Shown here: positions 1 to 9,600 of the stretch, piece after piece
How positions within the stretch are numbered: the stretch's first letter is position 1
How the letters are laid out: the number at the start of each line of letters is the position of its first letter
Assembly (NCBI GenBank): GCA_004299485.1
Contig: SCQP01000008.1
Coordinates: 62,001 to 126,000 of the forward strand
From: Acidobacteriota bacterium
GTDB taxonomy: Bacteria; Acidobacteriota; Terriglobia; Terriglobales; SCQP01
Direction: 5' to 3'
DNA length: 64,000 nucleotides
Notes under the pieces: model-generated
Told to the model about the DNA's origin: nothing
The model's database searches: none
The model's input: only the letters and a program-made list of their open reading frames with translations
Program-made: the position numbers and the translations under genes

Positions 1-29
1 AAGTCAGCGTGGAAATGGTGTTGGGAAAT

Positions 30-1219
30 ATTTCCGCAGCCAATCGGCTGCGGCCTCATTGAAGCAAGGTCACCTACACCAACGACGTGCCGCCAGCGCC
101 ATTTCCGCAGCCAATCGGCTGCGGCCTCATTGAAGCGTAATCGTTGGGTCATTGTATACTCCGTTGTGAGGTATTTCCGCAGCCAATCGGCTGCGGCCTC
201 ATTGAAGCTTCGTTCCAGGCGTTGATGTTGAGCCAGTAGGCGTAATTTCCGCAGCCAATCGGCTGCGGCCTCATTGAAGCCCTTTGTCACCAGCAGCGAT
301 ATATTGCGCTACTGCCTATTTCCGCAGCCAATCGGCTGCGGCCTCATTGAAGCTACGACCTGGGCAAAGTGCTTGAAGCCGTGCCGGTTATTTCCGCAGC
401 CAATCGGCTGCGGCCTCATTGAAGCCCCAAGGAAACCGTCTGGCCCTTGCTGGCGCCGATAATTTCCGCAGCCAATCGGCTGCGGCCTCATTGAAGCAGG
501 CCTTCGATGGCCAGCCCCATCTCAGCGGCGGCCTATTTCCGCAGCCAATCGGCTGCGGCCTCATTGAAGCTGTTCGACACCAATCTGTGCGGCCGCCGCC
601 CCCGCCATTTCCGCAGCCAATCGGCTGCGGCCTCATTGAAGCGTGAACGTCTGCGCCAAGTGCGGCCTTGCGGAACTGATTTCCGCAGCCAATCGGCTGC
701 GGCCTCATTGAAGCTGACCAGGGTGAAGCAGCTCGGCGGGGACGCGAAGCATTTCCGCAGCCAATCGGCTGCGGCCTCATTGAAGCAACTACCAGCAGGA
801 AGGCGCCTACTTCGCCGGGCGTATTTCCGCAGCCAATCGGCTGCGGCCTCATTGAAGCAGATCGCGGTCGTCGGGAATCTCGACGCGGCGGTCAATTTCC
901 GCAGCCAATCGGCTGCGGCCTCATTGAAGCACGCGACGGACGGGGCACCGCAGCCATGGATGCAGGCATTTCCGCAGCCAATCGGCTGCGGCCTCATTGA
1001 AGCCTGCCGTATCAGACGCTATGGGATGAGGACGAAGCCATTTCCGCAGCCAATCGGCTGCGGCCTCATTGAAGCCTCAGCTTTGGACGCGGAGGGAGGC
1101 GGGGCCATGCTATTTCCGCAGCCAATCGGCTGCGGCCTCATTGAAGCGCGTGGCAGGCATGGGTGAGCGCGACGGGGACGGTCATCTCCGCAGCCAATCG
1201 GCTGCGGCCTCATTGAAGC
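30..1219 (+). CRISPR. CRISPR array, 17 repeats and 16 complete spacers
   Basis: Seventeen 36-nt repeats start at 30, 101, 173, 245, 318, 390, 462, 535, 607, 679, 751, 823, 895, 968, 1040, 1112 and 1184, with spacers of 35-37 nt. The repeat starts ATTTCCGCAGCC and ends CTCATTGAAGC. Its middle is a perfect 8-bp hairpin, CCGCAGCC and GGCTGCGG around an AATC loop, and the last eight bases (ATTGAAGC) look like the crRNA 5' handle left by Cas6-type cleavage in type I and III systems. All repeats are identical except the last, which has T to C at position 3. A degenerate last repeat normally marks the trailer end, so transcription should run rightward with the leader left of base 1. Bases 1-29 look like the end of another spacer. 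No cas gene is visible in the window, so the type cannot be assigned. Confidence 0.98.
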
Positions 1220-1816
1220 GGCCGGGTCGCCAGTCTCATGCCACGGGCGGGCAGCGGAAATGCAGGCGGCCGAGACCTGGCTTGCCTGGCAGATTGCAAC
1301 GGAGAGCAAGTCTCCGCTGGCTCGCCGGCGCGCACGCGCGCGGGCGCGGCTTGCCAGCGGCTCGTAAACGCGGGCCGCAACCCTCGGGCTGGACCGCTTG
1401 CACCCCGGCGCGGAGGCGCCCGATCGGCGGCTGGCTACGCCGCGCCGCAGTACCTCGCGGCCAAGGCGGTAGCCAACGTCAAATACGTCCTCGGCGGCAT
1501 GAGCGGCGCGCGCAAGCACGAAAGCACGCGCGACGAGATCTAGAACAAACGCGCACGCATCCCCCGCTCCAGCCAACCAAAGTACAATTTTCCGCCTCTA
1601 ATCTATTGACACCCAATTTCTGCGGAACGCTACCGGCGTGGGCTTCGCGCCGCCCAACGCTCCCACGCGGGCAGCCCGCCGCGCACCATCGCGGGCGCGG
1701 TTCTCCGAAGAACATCCGATCCCTGCTCAGGTTCCTGAGGCCCCCACGCCTTCCGAGCCTTCGCTAGCCACTAACCACTAGCCACTAGCCACTGTTCCCC
1801 TGCCACGGAGGTCTCC
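1220..1816. other. Trailer-side region without a convincing gene
   Basis: About 600 bases between the array and the next gene. An open frame at 1238-1543 has a C-terminal part (near 1430-1540, ending KHESTRDEI) that looks protein-like, but its N-terminal half is compositionally poor and another frame (from 1261, MQAAETWLAWQIATES) looks equally plausible before it stops. This could be the remains of a frameshifted gene. The segment 1634-1700 is rich in short GC palindromes. A heptamer tandem repeat sits at 1752-1793, followed by the ribosome binding site of the next gene (GGAGG, near 1807). Confidence 0.4.
1752..1793. repeat. Heptamer tandem repeat, TAGCCAC family, copy 1
   Basis: Four head-to-tail 7-nt units (TAGCCAC, TAACCAC, TAGCCAC, TAGCCAC) start at 1765, preceded by a unique-looking flank that begins TCCGAGCCTTCGC. 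The flank plus the first repeats (about 35 bases) recur in inverted orientation at 55141-55175 with one mismatch. Confidence 0.85.
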
Positions 1817-2400
1817 ATGGACTTCAAGGCTTCTCCCGCTCAGCGCCGTCTGCTGGACTACATCCACGCAAACCCCTCGCCCCTGCCCACCCTGGGGCTG
1901 TGCCAGTCCGCCAACGTCAGCCGCGCCAGCTTCTACCGCTGGTGCCGCGACCCAAACTTCCGCGCCTGGCTCGGCATCGCCTGGTCCTCCCGCCTGCTCC
2001 TCGACGGTGTGGCCCTGATGAACCAGGCCCGCGCCCAGGCTCCCGACAAGTTCTCCTACTGGCGCGCCCTCTCCGATCTCACCTTCGATCCCAAAGGCCT
2101 CGGCGCCATCGCCAAATGGCAGGAATCGCTCGTCCACCTGCCTCCCGACGCCTTTCTCCCTGGCCCCGGCGTCAAACCCAAACCCAAGCCCAAACCCCCA
2201 GCCGGCCCCCGGCCCCAACCCGACTGGGTGGCCGAGCTCTACAAGGACAGCGAGTTCCCTCCCCCTCCGCCTCCCGAAATCAGCCCCAACGGCTTCCCCA
2301 TCTACCATCCCGAGTCTGTGGAAGAGTGGAACCGCCGTCACGGCTTCGTCGATGAGCCGCCAGACGACCCGAAGGTCTTCAGCGTAGCGCAGCCGGGGAG
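1817..2400 (+). CDS. HTH DNA-binding protein with disordered C-terminus, 3' end undefined
   Basis: The start ATG lies a short distance after a good GGAGG site. Residues 1-50 (SPAQRRLLDYIHANPS, then SANVSRASFYRWCRDP) look like a homeodomain-like helix-turn-helix of the kind found in small phage and transposon DNA-binding proteins such as the phBC6A51 type. Residues 55-110 are probably helical. A low-complexity Pro/Lys stretch follows near residues 120-155 (KPKPKPKPP). After about residue 190 the frame enters four tandem copies of a 111-bp hairpin element and then stays open to 6313 antisense to the next gene, so no natural stop is visible. I end the call where the repeats begin. The real product may read through one or more repeat units (37 residues each), or the gene may have lost its stop through repeat expansion. 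Target and partner are unknown. Confidence 0.5.
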
Positions 2401-2895
2401 TAGGGGCCCCCGGCTAAGCGGCTTGGAGGTCCATAGAGAGCGGGGCACAACGACGCAGTGCGTCGTTTGCCGGCGCAGCCCGGCTGGGTACCCGCACCCA
2501 AATTACGTCAATCCGGTCCGCACCATCCTCCTCCTCCAGCGCGCCCTCAACCCCTCCTACCCCCTCCGCCGTCGTCGCTGCGCCTCCCTCGTAGCGAGGC
2601 CCGGGCCCAGGGGCCCCCGGTCGAGCGGTCCGGACCTCCATAGGGAGTGGGCCGCGTGGCGGAGCCAGTTTGGGCGCCCGCAATCCCGTTGCGCCTCTCC
2701 CGTAGCGAAGCCGAGGCGTAGGGGCCCCCGGCTGAGCGGCCTGGAAGTCCTTGGAGAGCGGGCCGCGCGGCAGCGCCGCGCTGGGTGCCCGCAAGCCCCT
2801 CGCGCCTCCCCAGTAGCGAAGCCGGGGCGTAGGGGCCCCCGGCTGAGCGGCCTGGAAGTCCATAGAGAGCGGGCCGCGTGGCGTAGCCGCGCTGG
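2384..2895 (-). repeat. Four tandem copies of a 111-bp hairpin element (subfamily II)
   Basis: Copies start at 2384, 2591, 2702 and 2813; the last three are spaced exactly 111 bp (37 codons), and a 96-bp extra segment separates the first two. All share GTAGCG followed by GGGGCCCCCGG and a GAGAGCGGG-like box. Next to that box each has a hairpin with a 5-nt loop. In copy 1 it is AACGACG/CGTCGTT (2449-2467); in copy 3 it is GCGCGG/CCGCGC (2765-2781). The stem sequences differ between copies. On the minus strand they resemble the element at 40631, 42731 and 58209. Translated on the plus strand each copy gives a similar 37-residue unit containing RGPRLSGLEV. Confidence 0.8.
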
Positions 2896-2924
2896 GGGAA
2901 CAGGCGCCTGTGGCGCCTGCTCCC
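2896..2924. other. Perfect GC hairpin after the element array
   Basis: CAGGCGCC (2901-2908) and GGCGCCTG (2912-2919) form an 8-bp stem with a TGT loop, extended by GGGA/TCCC on the outside with one mismatch. There is no T-run behind it, so it is not a typical intrinsic terminator. It could still end transcription from either side, or be part of the repeat array. Confidence 0.5.
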
Positions 2925-3106
2925 GATCAAGGAATGAGACAGTTAACGTGGTGGAAAAACCGCGCAGCACACCTTGCGCAGGCGCCAACGGCACAGCCGA
3001 CAAATCCGCTCCCGCCCAACAACCACGCGCCTTCTCGTCGCCTCACACTCGCGGCCAATCGAGCCGGCGCGGCCTCAGTCACTGTCTCGTGGCAACTGCC
3101 GGCCGC

Positions 3107-6100
3107 TCAGCGATGCTCCGCCGGCGGCGCCGTGAACTGAATCCCGAGGCCGAGGCCGAGCGAGTGAAGCTTGGCGTTGAAAGCGGCGCCGTCACCGTGG
3201 TTGAGGGCGGCGAGGCCGGAGCGAACCTGATTCATTTGCGCGGCCAGGGTTTGATTGGCGGCGATGGCCTGCGCGGTGGGGCCGAGGTCGGCGCCGGCTC
3301 CGTAACGGCCGGTGCCGTTGAAATCGGCAGCGAGCGTCGAGAGCTTGGCGTAGAGCTGGACGGGGGTGATGAAGCTCTCCTCAATGCTCTCGCTGCTGAG
3401 GTGGGTGTCGAAGAGCTGACCTTCGAGCGCGAGATATTTCTGATCGAGGGCGTGAGCGGCACGGACGGCATCGGCGTGATCGGCGAGCAGCGGCAGAGCA
3501 TCGGCAAGCTGCTTGCGGGTACGCTCGACGCCGTTGATCATCTCGGCCACGTCGTTGACTTCGCCTTGCATCATGAGGGCGAATTTGAGTTGCGCCTCCA
3601 TGGTGGTCTGGGTGCCCGAGGCGCTGGGATCTTTGAGGACGGTCAGGGGCTCGGTGCCGACGGCGGAGCCATCAACGGTGAGCTGGACCTGGTAGGTTCC
3701 CGGGACCACGCGCGGCGAGCCCGGTTCGCCACCCCAGGCGACCAGGGGACGCCAACCTTCAGCGCCAACTTTGACCCAGGGCTTGTCGGGCGGCGGAGTG
3801 AGGAGGTGGACGACGGTGGTTGCGGGGTAACGCAGATCCCACCAGACGCGGTTGAGGCCGGCGCGGGTAGTTCCCTTCACCGTGCGGATCACGGCGCCAT
3901 CGGCGCTGCGGATGGTGAGGGTTGCGGATTTGGCGGACGTGGGCAGGTAGTAGTTGAGGTCGGCGCCGTAGGGAATGTTTTGGCCGATCACGGGATCGTT
4001 GGGGCCGTCCTGCGGCACCAGCACCGAGCGCCGGAAGCGGTAGGCGTCGCGCGGCTTGAAGAAGTGCGGCGCGGCGGCGGCTACGACTTTGTCCCAGCTC
4101 CGCAGCGGCGTAATGTCATCCACAATCCAGATGCCGCGGCCGTAGGTGCCAATGACGAGATCGCTGAAATGGGGCTGGATGGTCAGCCAGTACATAGGCG
4201 CGGCGGGCATGTTGTTTTTGAGCAACGTCCAGTGCGCGCCATCGTCGAGGGTGAAGTAGATGGAGTTTTCCGTGCCGGCGTAGAGCATGCCCGCGCGCAC
4301 GGGATCTTCGCGCACCACGTGGACGTAGCTGAACAGGGTGTGCGGGATGTCACCGGAAATCTTGGTCCAGGTGCGGCCGAAGTCGGTGGTTTTGTAAATG
4401 TACGGATTGTAGTCACCCATCATCATCAGGTCATCGCTGAGATAGGCGGTGCCGGCGGCGAAGTGGGAGGGCTCGATGCGGGTGATTTCGCCGTAGGGCG
4501 GCAGATCGGGGATGTTTTTGGTCACATTGGTCCAGGTTTTACCGCCATCCTGGGTCACGCTGACTTCGCCGTCGTAGCTGCCCACCCAGAGAATGCCGGG
4601 CTTGACGGGAGAAATCGAAATGTTCGACAGGGTCTCGCTGTCGAAGGTCATGAGGTTGTCGCCGGCAACGCCGCCCGAGCTGCCTTCATGATCTTTGAGG
4701 TTGAGGGTGAGGTCGGGACTGATGCGCTTCCAGCTCTGGCCCGCATCGCCGGTTTCGTAGACGTACTGGCTGCCGGCGAAGACCTGGTTGTGATCAAACG
4801 GCGAGATGGCGATGGGGAAGGTCCAGTTCCAGCGGTCGCGGTACATGCTGGGGGCGCCGCCGTAGTTGTCGATGGGCCAGATGGAGACGTTGCGCGCCTG
4901 GCCGGTTTTCATGTCGACGCGGGTGAGGTCGCCGTTGTAGCAGCCGGTCCAGAGGATGTTGGAATCGACCGGATCGGGGACGGTGAAGCCGCTTTCGCAG
5001 CCGGCGTAACCGTGCCACTCGGCGGAGGTGATGACGCCGCCCGCGACGCCGCTGAAGTCGGAGCTGAACAGCGACCGGCTCGGCCCCCATTCGCCGTCGT
5101 CATCCTGGCGGTTGCCCATGACGTCGTAGGGGATGCGGTTGTCGGTGTAGACGTGATAGATCTGGGCGATCGGCAGCTTGATCTGCTGCCAGCTTTTCCC
5201 CCCATCCAGGCTGATCGACCCGCCGCTGTCATGCGCGGTCAGGATGCGGTTGGGATTTTTGGGATCGATCCAGATGGCGTGCAGGTCGCCGCCGGCGCGG
5301 CCGGCGTCGGTGGCGAAAGTTTTGCCGCCGTCGCGCGAGACCGACCAGTACTGGGCGGTGAAGTAGATGAGGTTTTCGTTGCCGGGCGAGACGTCAAAGT
5401 TGGTGAAGTAGGGGCCGCGGCCGGTCATGCGGTTGTTGCGGTTCATCAGGTGCCAGGTGCGGCCGGAGTTGTCGGACTGATAGAAGCCCGGCGCGGGGGA
5501 TTCCTGCACGAGGGCGTAGACGCGGCTGGAGTCGGAAGGAGCGACGCGCACGGCGATTTTGCCAATGTCAGCCCCGGCTGCGGGCAGGCCGTGGCCGCTG
5601 AGGCGATGCCAGGTGGTGCCGCCGTCGTGGGTGACGAAGATGCCGCTGCCGGCGCCGCCGCTGTTTTCGTTCCAGGGACGGATGGAAAGCTGCCACATGC
5701 CGGCGAAGAGCGTGTTGGGGTCGTGGGCGTCCATCGAGAGGCCAGAGCAGCCGGTTTGGGCGTTGACTTTGAGAACCTGGGACCAGGATTTGCCGCCGTC
5801 TTCGGTGCGGAAGACGCCGCGTTGGGGATTGTCGTTGTAGGCTTGGCCGACGGCGCAGACGAAGACGATTTTGGGATCGTGCGGGTTGATGGCGATGCCG
5901 ACGACGTGGCCCGAGTCTTCCAGACCCATGTGCTGCCAGTGGCCGCCGCTGTCGGTGGATTTGTAGACGCCGTCACCGGGCGAGGTGGGCTGGCGGATGA
6001 TGGAAGGCTCGCCGGTGCCGACCCAGACGATATTGGTGGCCGAGGGCGCGAGGGCGATGGCGCCGATGGCGGAGACGTCCTCATGGTCGAAGATGGGCTT

Positions 6101-6331
6101 GAACGTGACGCCGCCGTTGGTGGTTTTCCACAGCCCGCCCGCCGCCGCGCCGAAGTAGTCGATGAGCGGGTTGCCGGGCACGCTGGCCACCGAGATGTCC
6201 CGGTTGCCCTGCGGCCCGACAAAGCGGAAATGCAGCGCCCGCAGCGGATTCGGCGCCTGCGCGCCAGCCGCGAGGCTCAAAACAAGGCCGATGGAAAGGA
6301 GACAGGCTGCTAGTGACAGTGATTTCCGCAT
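3107..6331 (-). CDS. Secreted sortilin/BNR-repeat (VPS10-like) beta-propeller protein
   Basis: From the chosen start the protein has about 1074 residues. It opens with a signal peptide (MRKSLSLAACLLSIGLVLSL, cleavage probably after AGA or AQA); an upstream in-frame ATG at 6370 would only add residues ahead of this. The body has many BNR/Asp-box type repeats of the form S-x-D-x-G-x-T/S-W, for example STDSGGHWQHMG, TEDGGKSW, THDGGTTWHR and TTDFGRTW, which build the ten-bladed propeller of the VPS10/sortilin group. A C-terminal part of about 250 residues looks beta-rich and then helical. Such proteins are often annotated as glycosyl hydrolases, but I see no catalytic motif that proves this. The next gene upstream is a paralogue in the same orientation. 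Cell location is probably periplasmic or extracellular. Confidence 0.88.
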   Translation of the reverse strand: MRKSLSLAACLLSIGLVLSLAAGAQAPNPLRALHFRFVGPQGNRDISVASVPGNPLIDYFGAAAGGLWKTTNGGVTFKPIFDHEDVSAIGAIALAPSATNIVWVGTGEPSIIRQPTSPGDGVYKSTDSGGHWQHMGLEDSGHVVGIAINPHDPKIVFVCAVGQAYNDNPQRGVFRTEDGGKSWSQVLKVNAQTGCSGLSMDAHDPNTLFAGMWQLSIRPWNENSGGAGSGIFVTHDGGTTWHRLSGHGLPAAGADIGKIAVRVAPSDSSRVYALVQESPAPGFYQSDNSGRTWHLMNRNNRMTGRGPYFTNFDVSPGNENLIYFTAQYWSVSRDGGKTFATDAGRAGGDLHAIWIDPKNPNRILTAHDSGGSISLDGGKSWQQIKLPIAQIYHVYTDNRIPYDVMGNRQDDDGEWGPSRSLFSSDFSGVAGGVITSAEWHGYAGCESGFTVPDPVDSNILWTGCYNGDLTRVDMKTGQARNVSIWPIDNYGGAPSMYRDRWNWTFPIAISPFDHNQVFAGSQYVYETGDAGQSWKRISPDLTLNLKDHEGSSGGVAGDNLMTFDSETLSNISISPVKPGILWVGSYDGEVSVTQDGGKTWTNVTKNIPDLPPYGEITRIEPSHFAAGTAYLSDDLMMMGDYNPYIYKTTDFGRTWTKISGDIPHTLFSYVHVVREDPVRAGMLYAGTENSIYFTLDDGAHWTLLKNNMPAAPMYWLTIQPHFSDLVIGTYGRGIWIVDDITPLRSWDKVVAAAAPHFFKPRDAYRFRRSVLVPQDGPNDPVIGQNIPYGADLNYYLPTSAKSATLTIRSADGAVIRTVKGTTRAGLNRVWWDLRYPATTVVHLLTPPPDKPWVKVGAEGWRPLVAWGGEPGSPRVVPGTYQVQLTVDGSAVGTEPLTVLKDPSASGTQTTMEAQLKFALMMQGEVNDVAEMINGVERTRKQLADALPLLADHADAVRAAHALDQKYLALEGQLFDTHLSSESIEESFITPVQLYAKLSTLAADFNGTGRYGAGADLGPTAQAIAANQTLAAQMNQVRSGLAALNHGDGAAFNAKLHSLGLGLGIQFTAPPAEHR

Positions 6332-6514
6332 GGGTAGGCTATTCCTGGCTACAGCGACAAACGGTTCCACCCTAGCACGCCGCCCGATCTGTTTGCAATG
6401 CCGGGCCCGATATTAGGCGATGCTTCGAATGGCGGCAGCTTGGAGGAGCCCTGAGCGCCAGCGGGCTGACCCTGCCGGGAGTCGAAGCCCGCACTCCAAG
6501 CGACCAACGGGAGC

Positions 6515-6540
6515 GACCAGGGCAAAAAGTGGCGAGCCAC
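6515..6540 (+). repeat. 26-bp dispersed repeat, copy 1
   Basis: The 26 bases starting GACCAGGGCAAAAAGTGG recur exactly, in inverted orientation, at 27916-27941. The flanks do not align, so the conserved unit is short. Confidence 0.85.
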
Positions 6541-6592
6541 CGGTTTGGACAAGATCGTAGAACGCATGCTCCACCGCTTCGAGGCGCACGAC

Positions 6593-6632
6593 AATACTGA
6601 AGTACTGAAATACTGAAGTACTGAAATACTGA
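6593..6632. repeat. Octamer tandem repeat, AARTACTG family
   Basis: Alternating units AAGTACTG and AAATACTG, five in a row, the first shortened by one base. The array ends two to three bases before the stop codon of the gene at 6634-10053. Confidence 0.9.
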
Positions 6633-6633
6633 C

Positions 6634-9600
6634 CTACATGACGATGTGCGCCCCCTTGCCCAACATGGCGGCGTTGAAGGCGGGCAGCACCGTCGCCTTC
6701 AATGCGGCGAAGCCGGCGCGGGCTTGGGTGAGCTGGGCTTCGAGCTTGGCGGTCACGCGGCGCTGGGCGGCGGTGGGGGCGTAGTCGAGGCCACCGGCGG
6801 CGTCCTGGGCGCCCTGGCCGACCTGGCCGCTGAGCCAGATGAGGTTCATGTAGACCTTGTAGGCGGTGGGGAAATATTTGTCGTCGCTGAGCATGGATTC
6901 TTCGCTCACGAGCTGGTGCTCGACGTCCAGGATCTGGCCGTTGAGCTTGGCCAGCGCCGCGCCGGTCGCGGGCGAGTCGGTCTTGAGCTGGTCTTCGATC
7001 TGCTTCCGCCACTGCTCCATCTGGTTGACCATGAGCGAGGTTTGGGTGAGATCGGCCCGCAGGCGGACCTGGAGAGCCGTGGATTCGCGCAGGATGGCGT
7101 CGCTGGCTTCGACCTCGGGCGATTTGGTGACCTGGAAGGGCTGGGTGTAGCTGTGGCCGTCGACCGTGAGCTTGACGGTGTAGTCGCCGGGAGCGGCCAT
7201 GGGGACGCCGGTAGTTCCGGTAATGCCCCAATGAATAATAGTGCGGAACGTCTTGCCCTGATAGCGCGCCTCAGCCCAGATGTGCGGATTTTCGGGCGGG
7301 GTGGTGAGCAGCTTGACGAGCGTCGGCGGATCGTAGAGCAGGTTCCAGTAGGCGCCGTTGAGGCCCTGGTGGGCATCCACTTTCATGGTGCGGATCTCGT
7401 GGCCTGCGCGGTCGAGGATGTCGAGAGTCACAGGGTTGGTGGGCGCGGTGGGGAGATAGAACTGGAACTGCGGGCGGGCGGGTTCCATCGTGGTGGGATA
7501 GACGCTGCGCGTCTTGCGGAAGATTTCGCTCGGCTGGAAGAGCTTGACGTCATCGCCGCTGGGAACAGCGGTTGCGCCCGACTGCTCGAGCGCGGTGATG
7601 TGCGGCAGGATGTAGAGGCCGCGGCCGTAGGTGGAGACGTCGACGTCGTGCATGCGGCGCTCGACGTTGATCCAGGTGACCGGGGATGGGGGAAGGCCTT
7701 GATTGAAGTGAATCCAATGGGCGCCGTCATCGAGCGAGTAATAGAAAGCGTGACCGGTTCCCGCAAACAGCATGCCCTTGCGATTCGGATTGACGGCGAT
7801 GGAGAGCGTGTAGTCGAGCGGATTGGAGGAGGGGATGTCGCCGTTGATGCTGGTCCAGGTTTGACCGTAATTGGTGGTTTTCAGCAGGTAAGGCTTGTAA
7901 TCGTTGCTGCCTGCCATGCGGAAGTCAATGGCGATGGAAACGGTGCCGGGAGTGAACGGCGATGGCGCGATCTGGTTGATTTCGCCCCAGGGCGGCAAAT
8001 GGAGATGGGCGGTGACGTCGACCCAGTGCGGAGCGGCCTGAGATTCGGCGCCGCGGGTGTACCAGAGTTTGCCATCGTTGGTGCCGGCCCAGAGCAGGCC
8101 CTTCACGATAGGCGAGTAGGCGAGCGACCAGATGACCTCGCCGTCGTACTGGGCGAGATTGTCGCCCATGATGCCGCCGTTGTTGACGATGTATTTGGGA
8201 TTGCGATGGGAGAGGTCGGGGCTGAACTCCATCCAGCGATGGCCGGCATCGGAGGTGCGCAGCACCATCTGGCAGCCGTAGAGGACGTTGTTGTGATTGA
8301 AGGGGTCAATCGCCACAGGCGAGGTCCAGTGGCAGCGGTACTTGACCTCGGTCGGCGGAGAGTCGAGGGTGATTTTGGAGGGCGCGACGGAATGCGGCGT
8401 GCCTTCGGCGGCGTTGTAGCGGGTGAGTTTGTTGCCGTAGCAGCTTGCCCAGACGATGTTGGCGTTAGTGGGATCGGGGACGGTAAAGCCGGATTCACAG
8501 CCGCCGAGATTGAACTGCCACTGCGGGCGGGCCGCGGGCGGGCCACCGAAGCCGAAGCCGCCGATGGGCTTGTCGGAGCCTTCCGGGCTGAAGGCCCAGC
8601 CGGCGGGAGATTTTTGCTGCTTGGGATAGGCGGCGAGCAGGGCCTGATTCACCTTGGCCTGACCGCGGCGGCGGAAGAAGCGGGCGAAGTCGAAGCGCGC
8701 GCCCTGGGGCATGAAGTCGGCTTTAGGCAGCATGCCGTTGCCGGTATCGGCGCTGAGATCGCTGGGACCGCGCCAGGTGCCGTTGTCCTGGCGGTTGGTG
8801 TAGAGCCAGTACGGCACGCGATTGTCGCTGAAGACGTGATAGGTCTGGCCGTTGGGCAGGCTGACGCGGAGGGCGTTGCCGGCGCCGGTCGAGATGCTGG
8901 CGCCGCCGTCATCGGTGAGGATGTAATGAGCGGAATTGGTGGGATCGATCCAGGTGTCGTGGCAGTCGCCGCAGCTTGCCGGACCGATGGGCTTGACGCC
9001 GGTGCCGCCTTCGCCGGAGAAGGTCTCGCCGCCGTTGGTGGAGTAATGGACGTTGGAGCTGGTGATGAGGACGTTGTTGTCGTTTTTGGGATCGACTTCG
9101 ATGTGGATGTAGTAACCGGCGCGGCCGATGAGGGAGCGATCCCAGCTCACATCTTTCCAGTTATTGCCGCCGTCGTCGCTGCGCCAGAGGGAACCCTGAT
9201 CGGCCGTCTGGATGAGGGCGTAGACGCGCTGCGGATGGGAGGGCGCGATGGCGACGTCGATTTTGCCGAGGGGCGAATGCGGCAGGCCGTGACCGGTGAG
9301 ATGCGTCCAGGTCACGCCGTTGTCATGCGAGACGTAAACGCCGCTGCCGGCGCCGCCGCTGGCCTCAACCCAGGTGCGCTGCTCGACCTGCCAGGTGGCG
9401 GCGAAGAGAGTGTTGGGATCGCTGGGATCCATACTCAGGCCGCTGCACGCCGTGTTGGGATTGACGAACAGCGTGCGCTGCCAGGTCTTGCCGCCATCGG
9501 CGGAACGGAAGACGCCGCGCGACTGCTGCGGGCTGCTGAGACGGCCTTCGGCGCAGACGAAGACGTTGTTGGTGTCTTTGGGGTTGATGACGATGGTGGC

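Larger units (their letters stand above)
6332..6633. other. Intergenic region with two repeats
   Basis: This 300-base gap separates the two sortilin-like genes. It contains a 26-bp sequence repeated elsewhere in the window (6515-6540) and an 8-nt-unit tandem repeat directly before the stop of the upstream gene (6593-6632). I see no gene in it. Confidence 0.6.

Noticed and set aside
388-1166. Several open frames across the CRISPR array
   Set aside because: Repeat plus spacer is about 72 bases, a multiple of three, so frames stay open by periodicity; they encode only the repeat translated again and again.
2896-2924. Intrinsic terminator for the HTH gene
   Set aside because: The stem is strong but there is no T-run on either strand, so it is reported only as a hairpin.
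2400-6313. Continuation of the HTH frame as a giant protein of about 1500 residues
   Set aside because: Beyond the element array it is antisense to a clear sortilin-like gene and has the composition of a shadow frame; high GC and biased codons keep it open.
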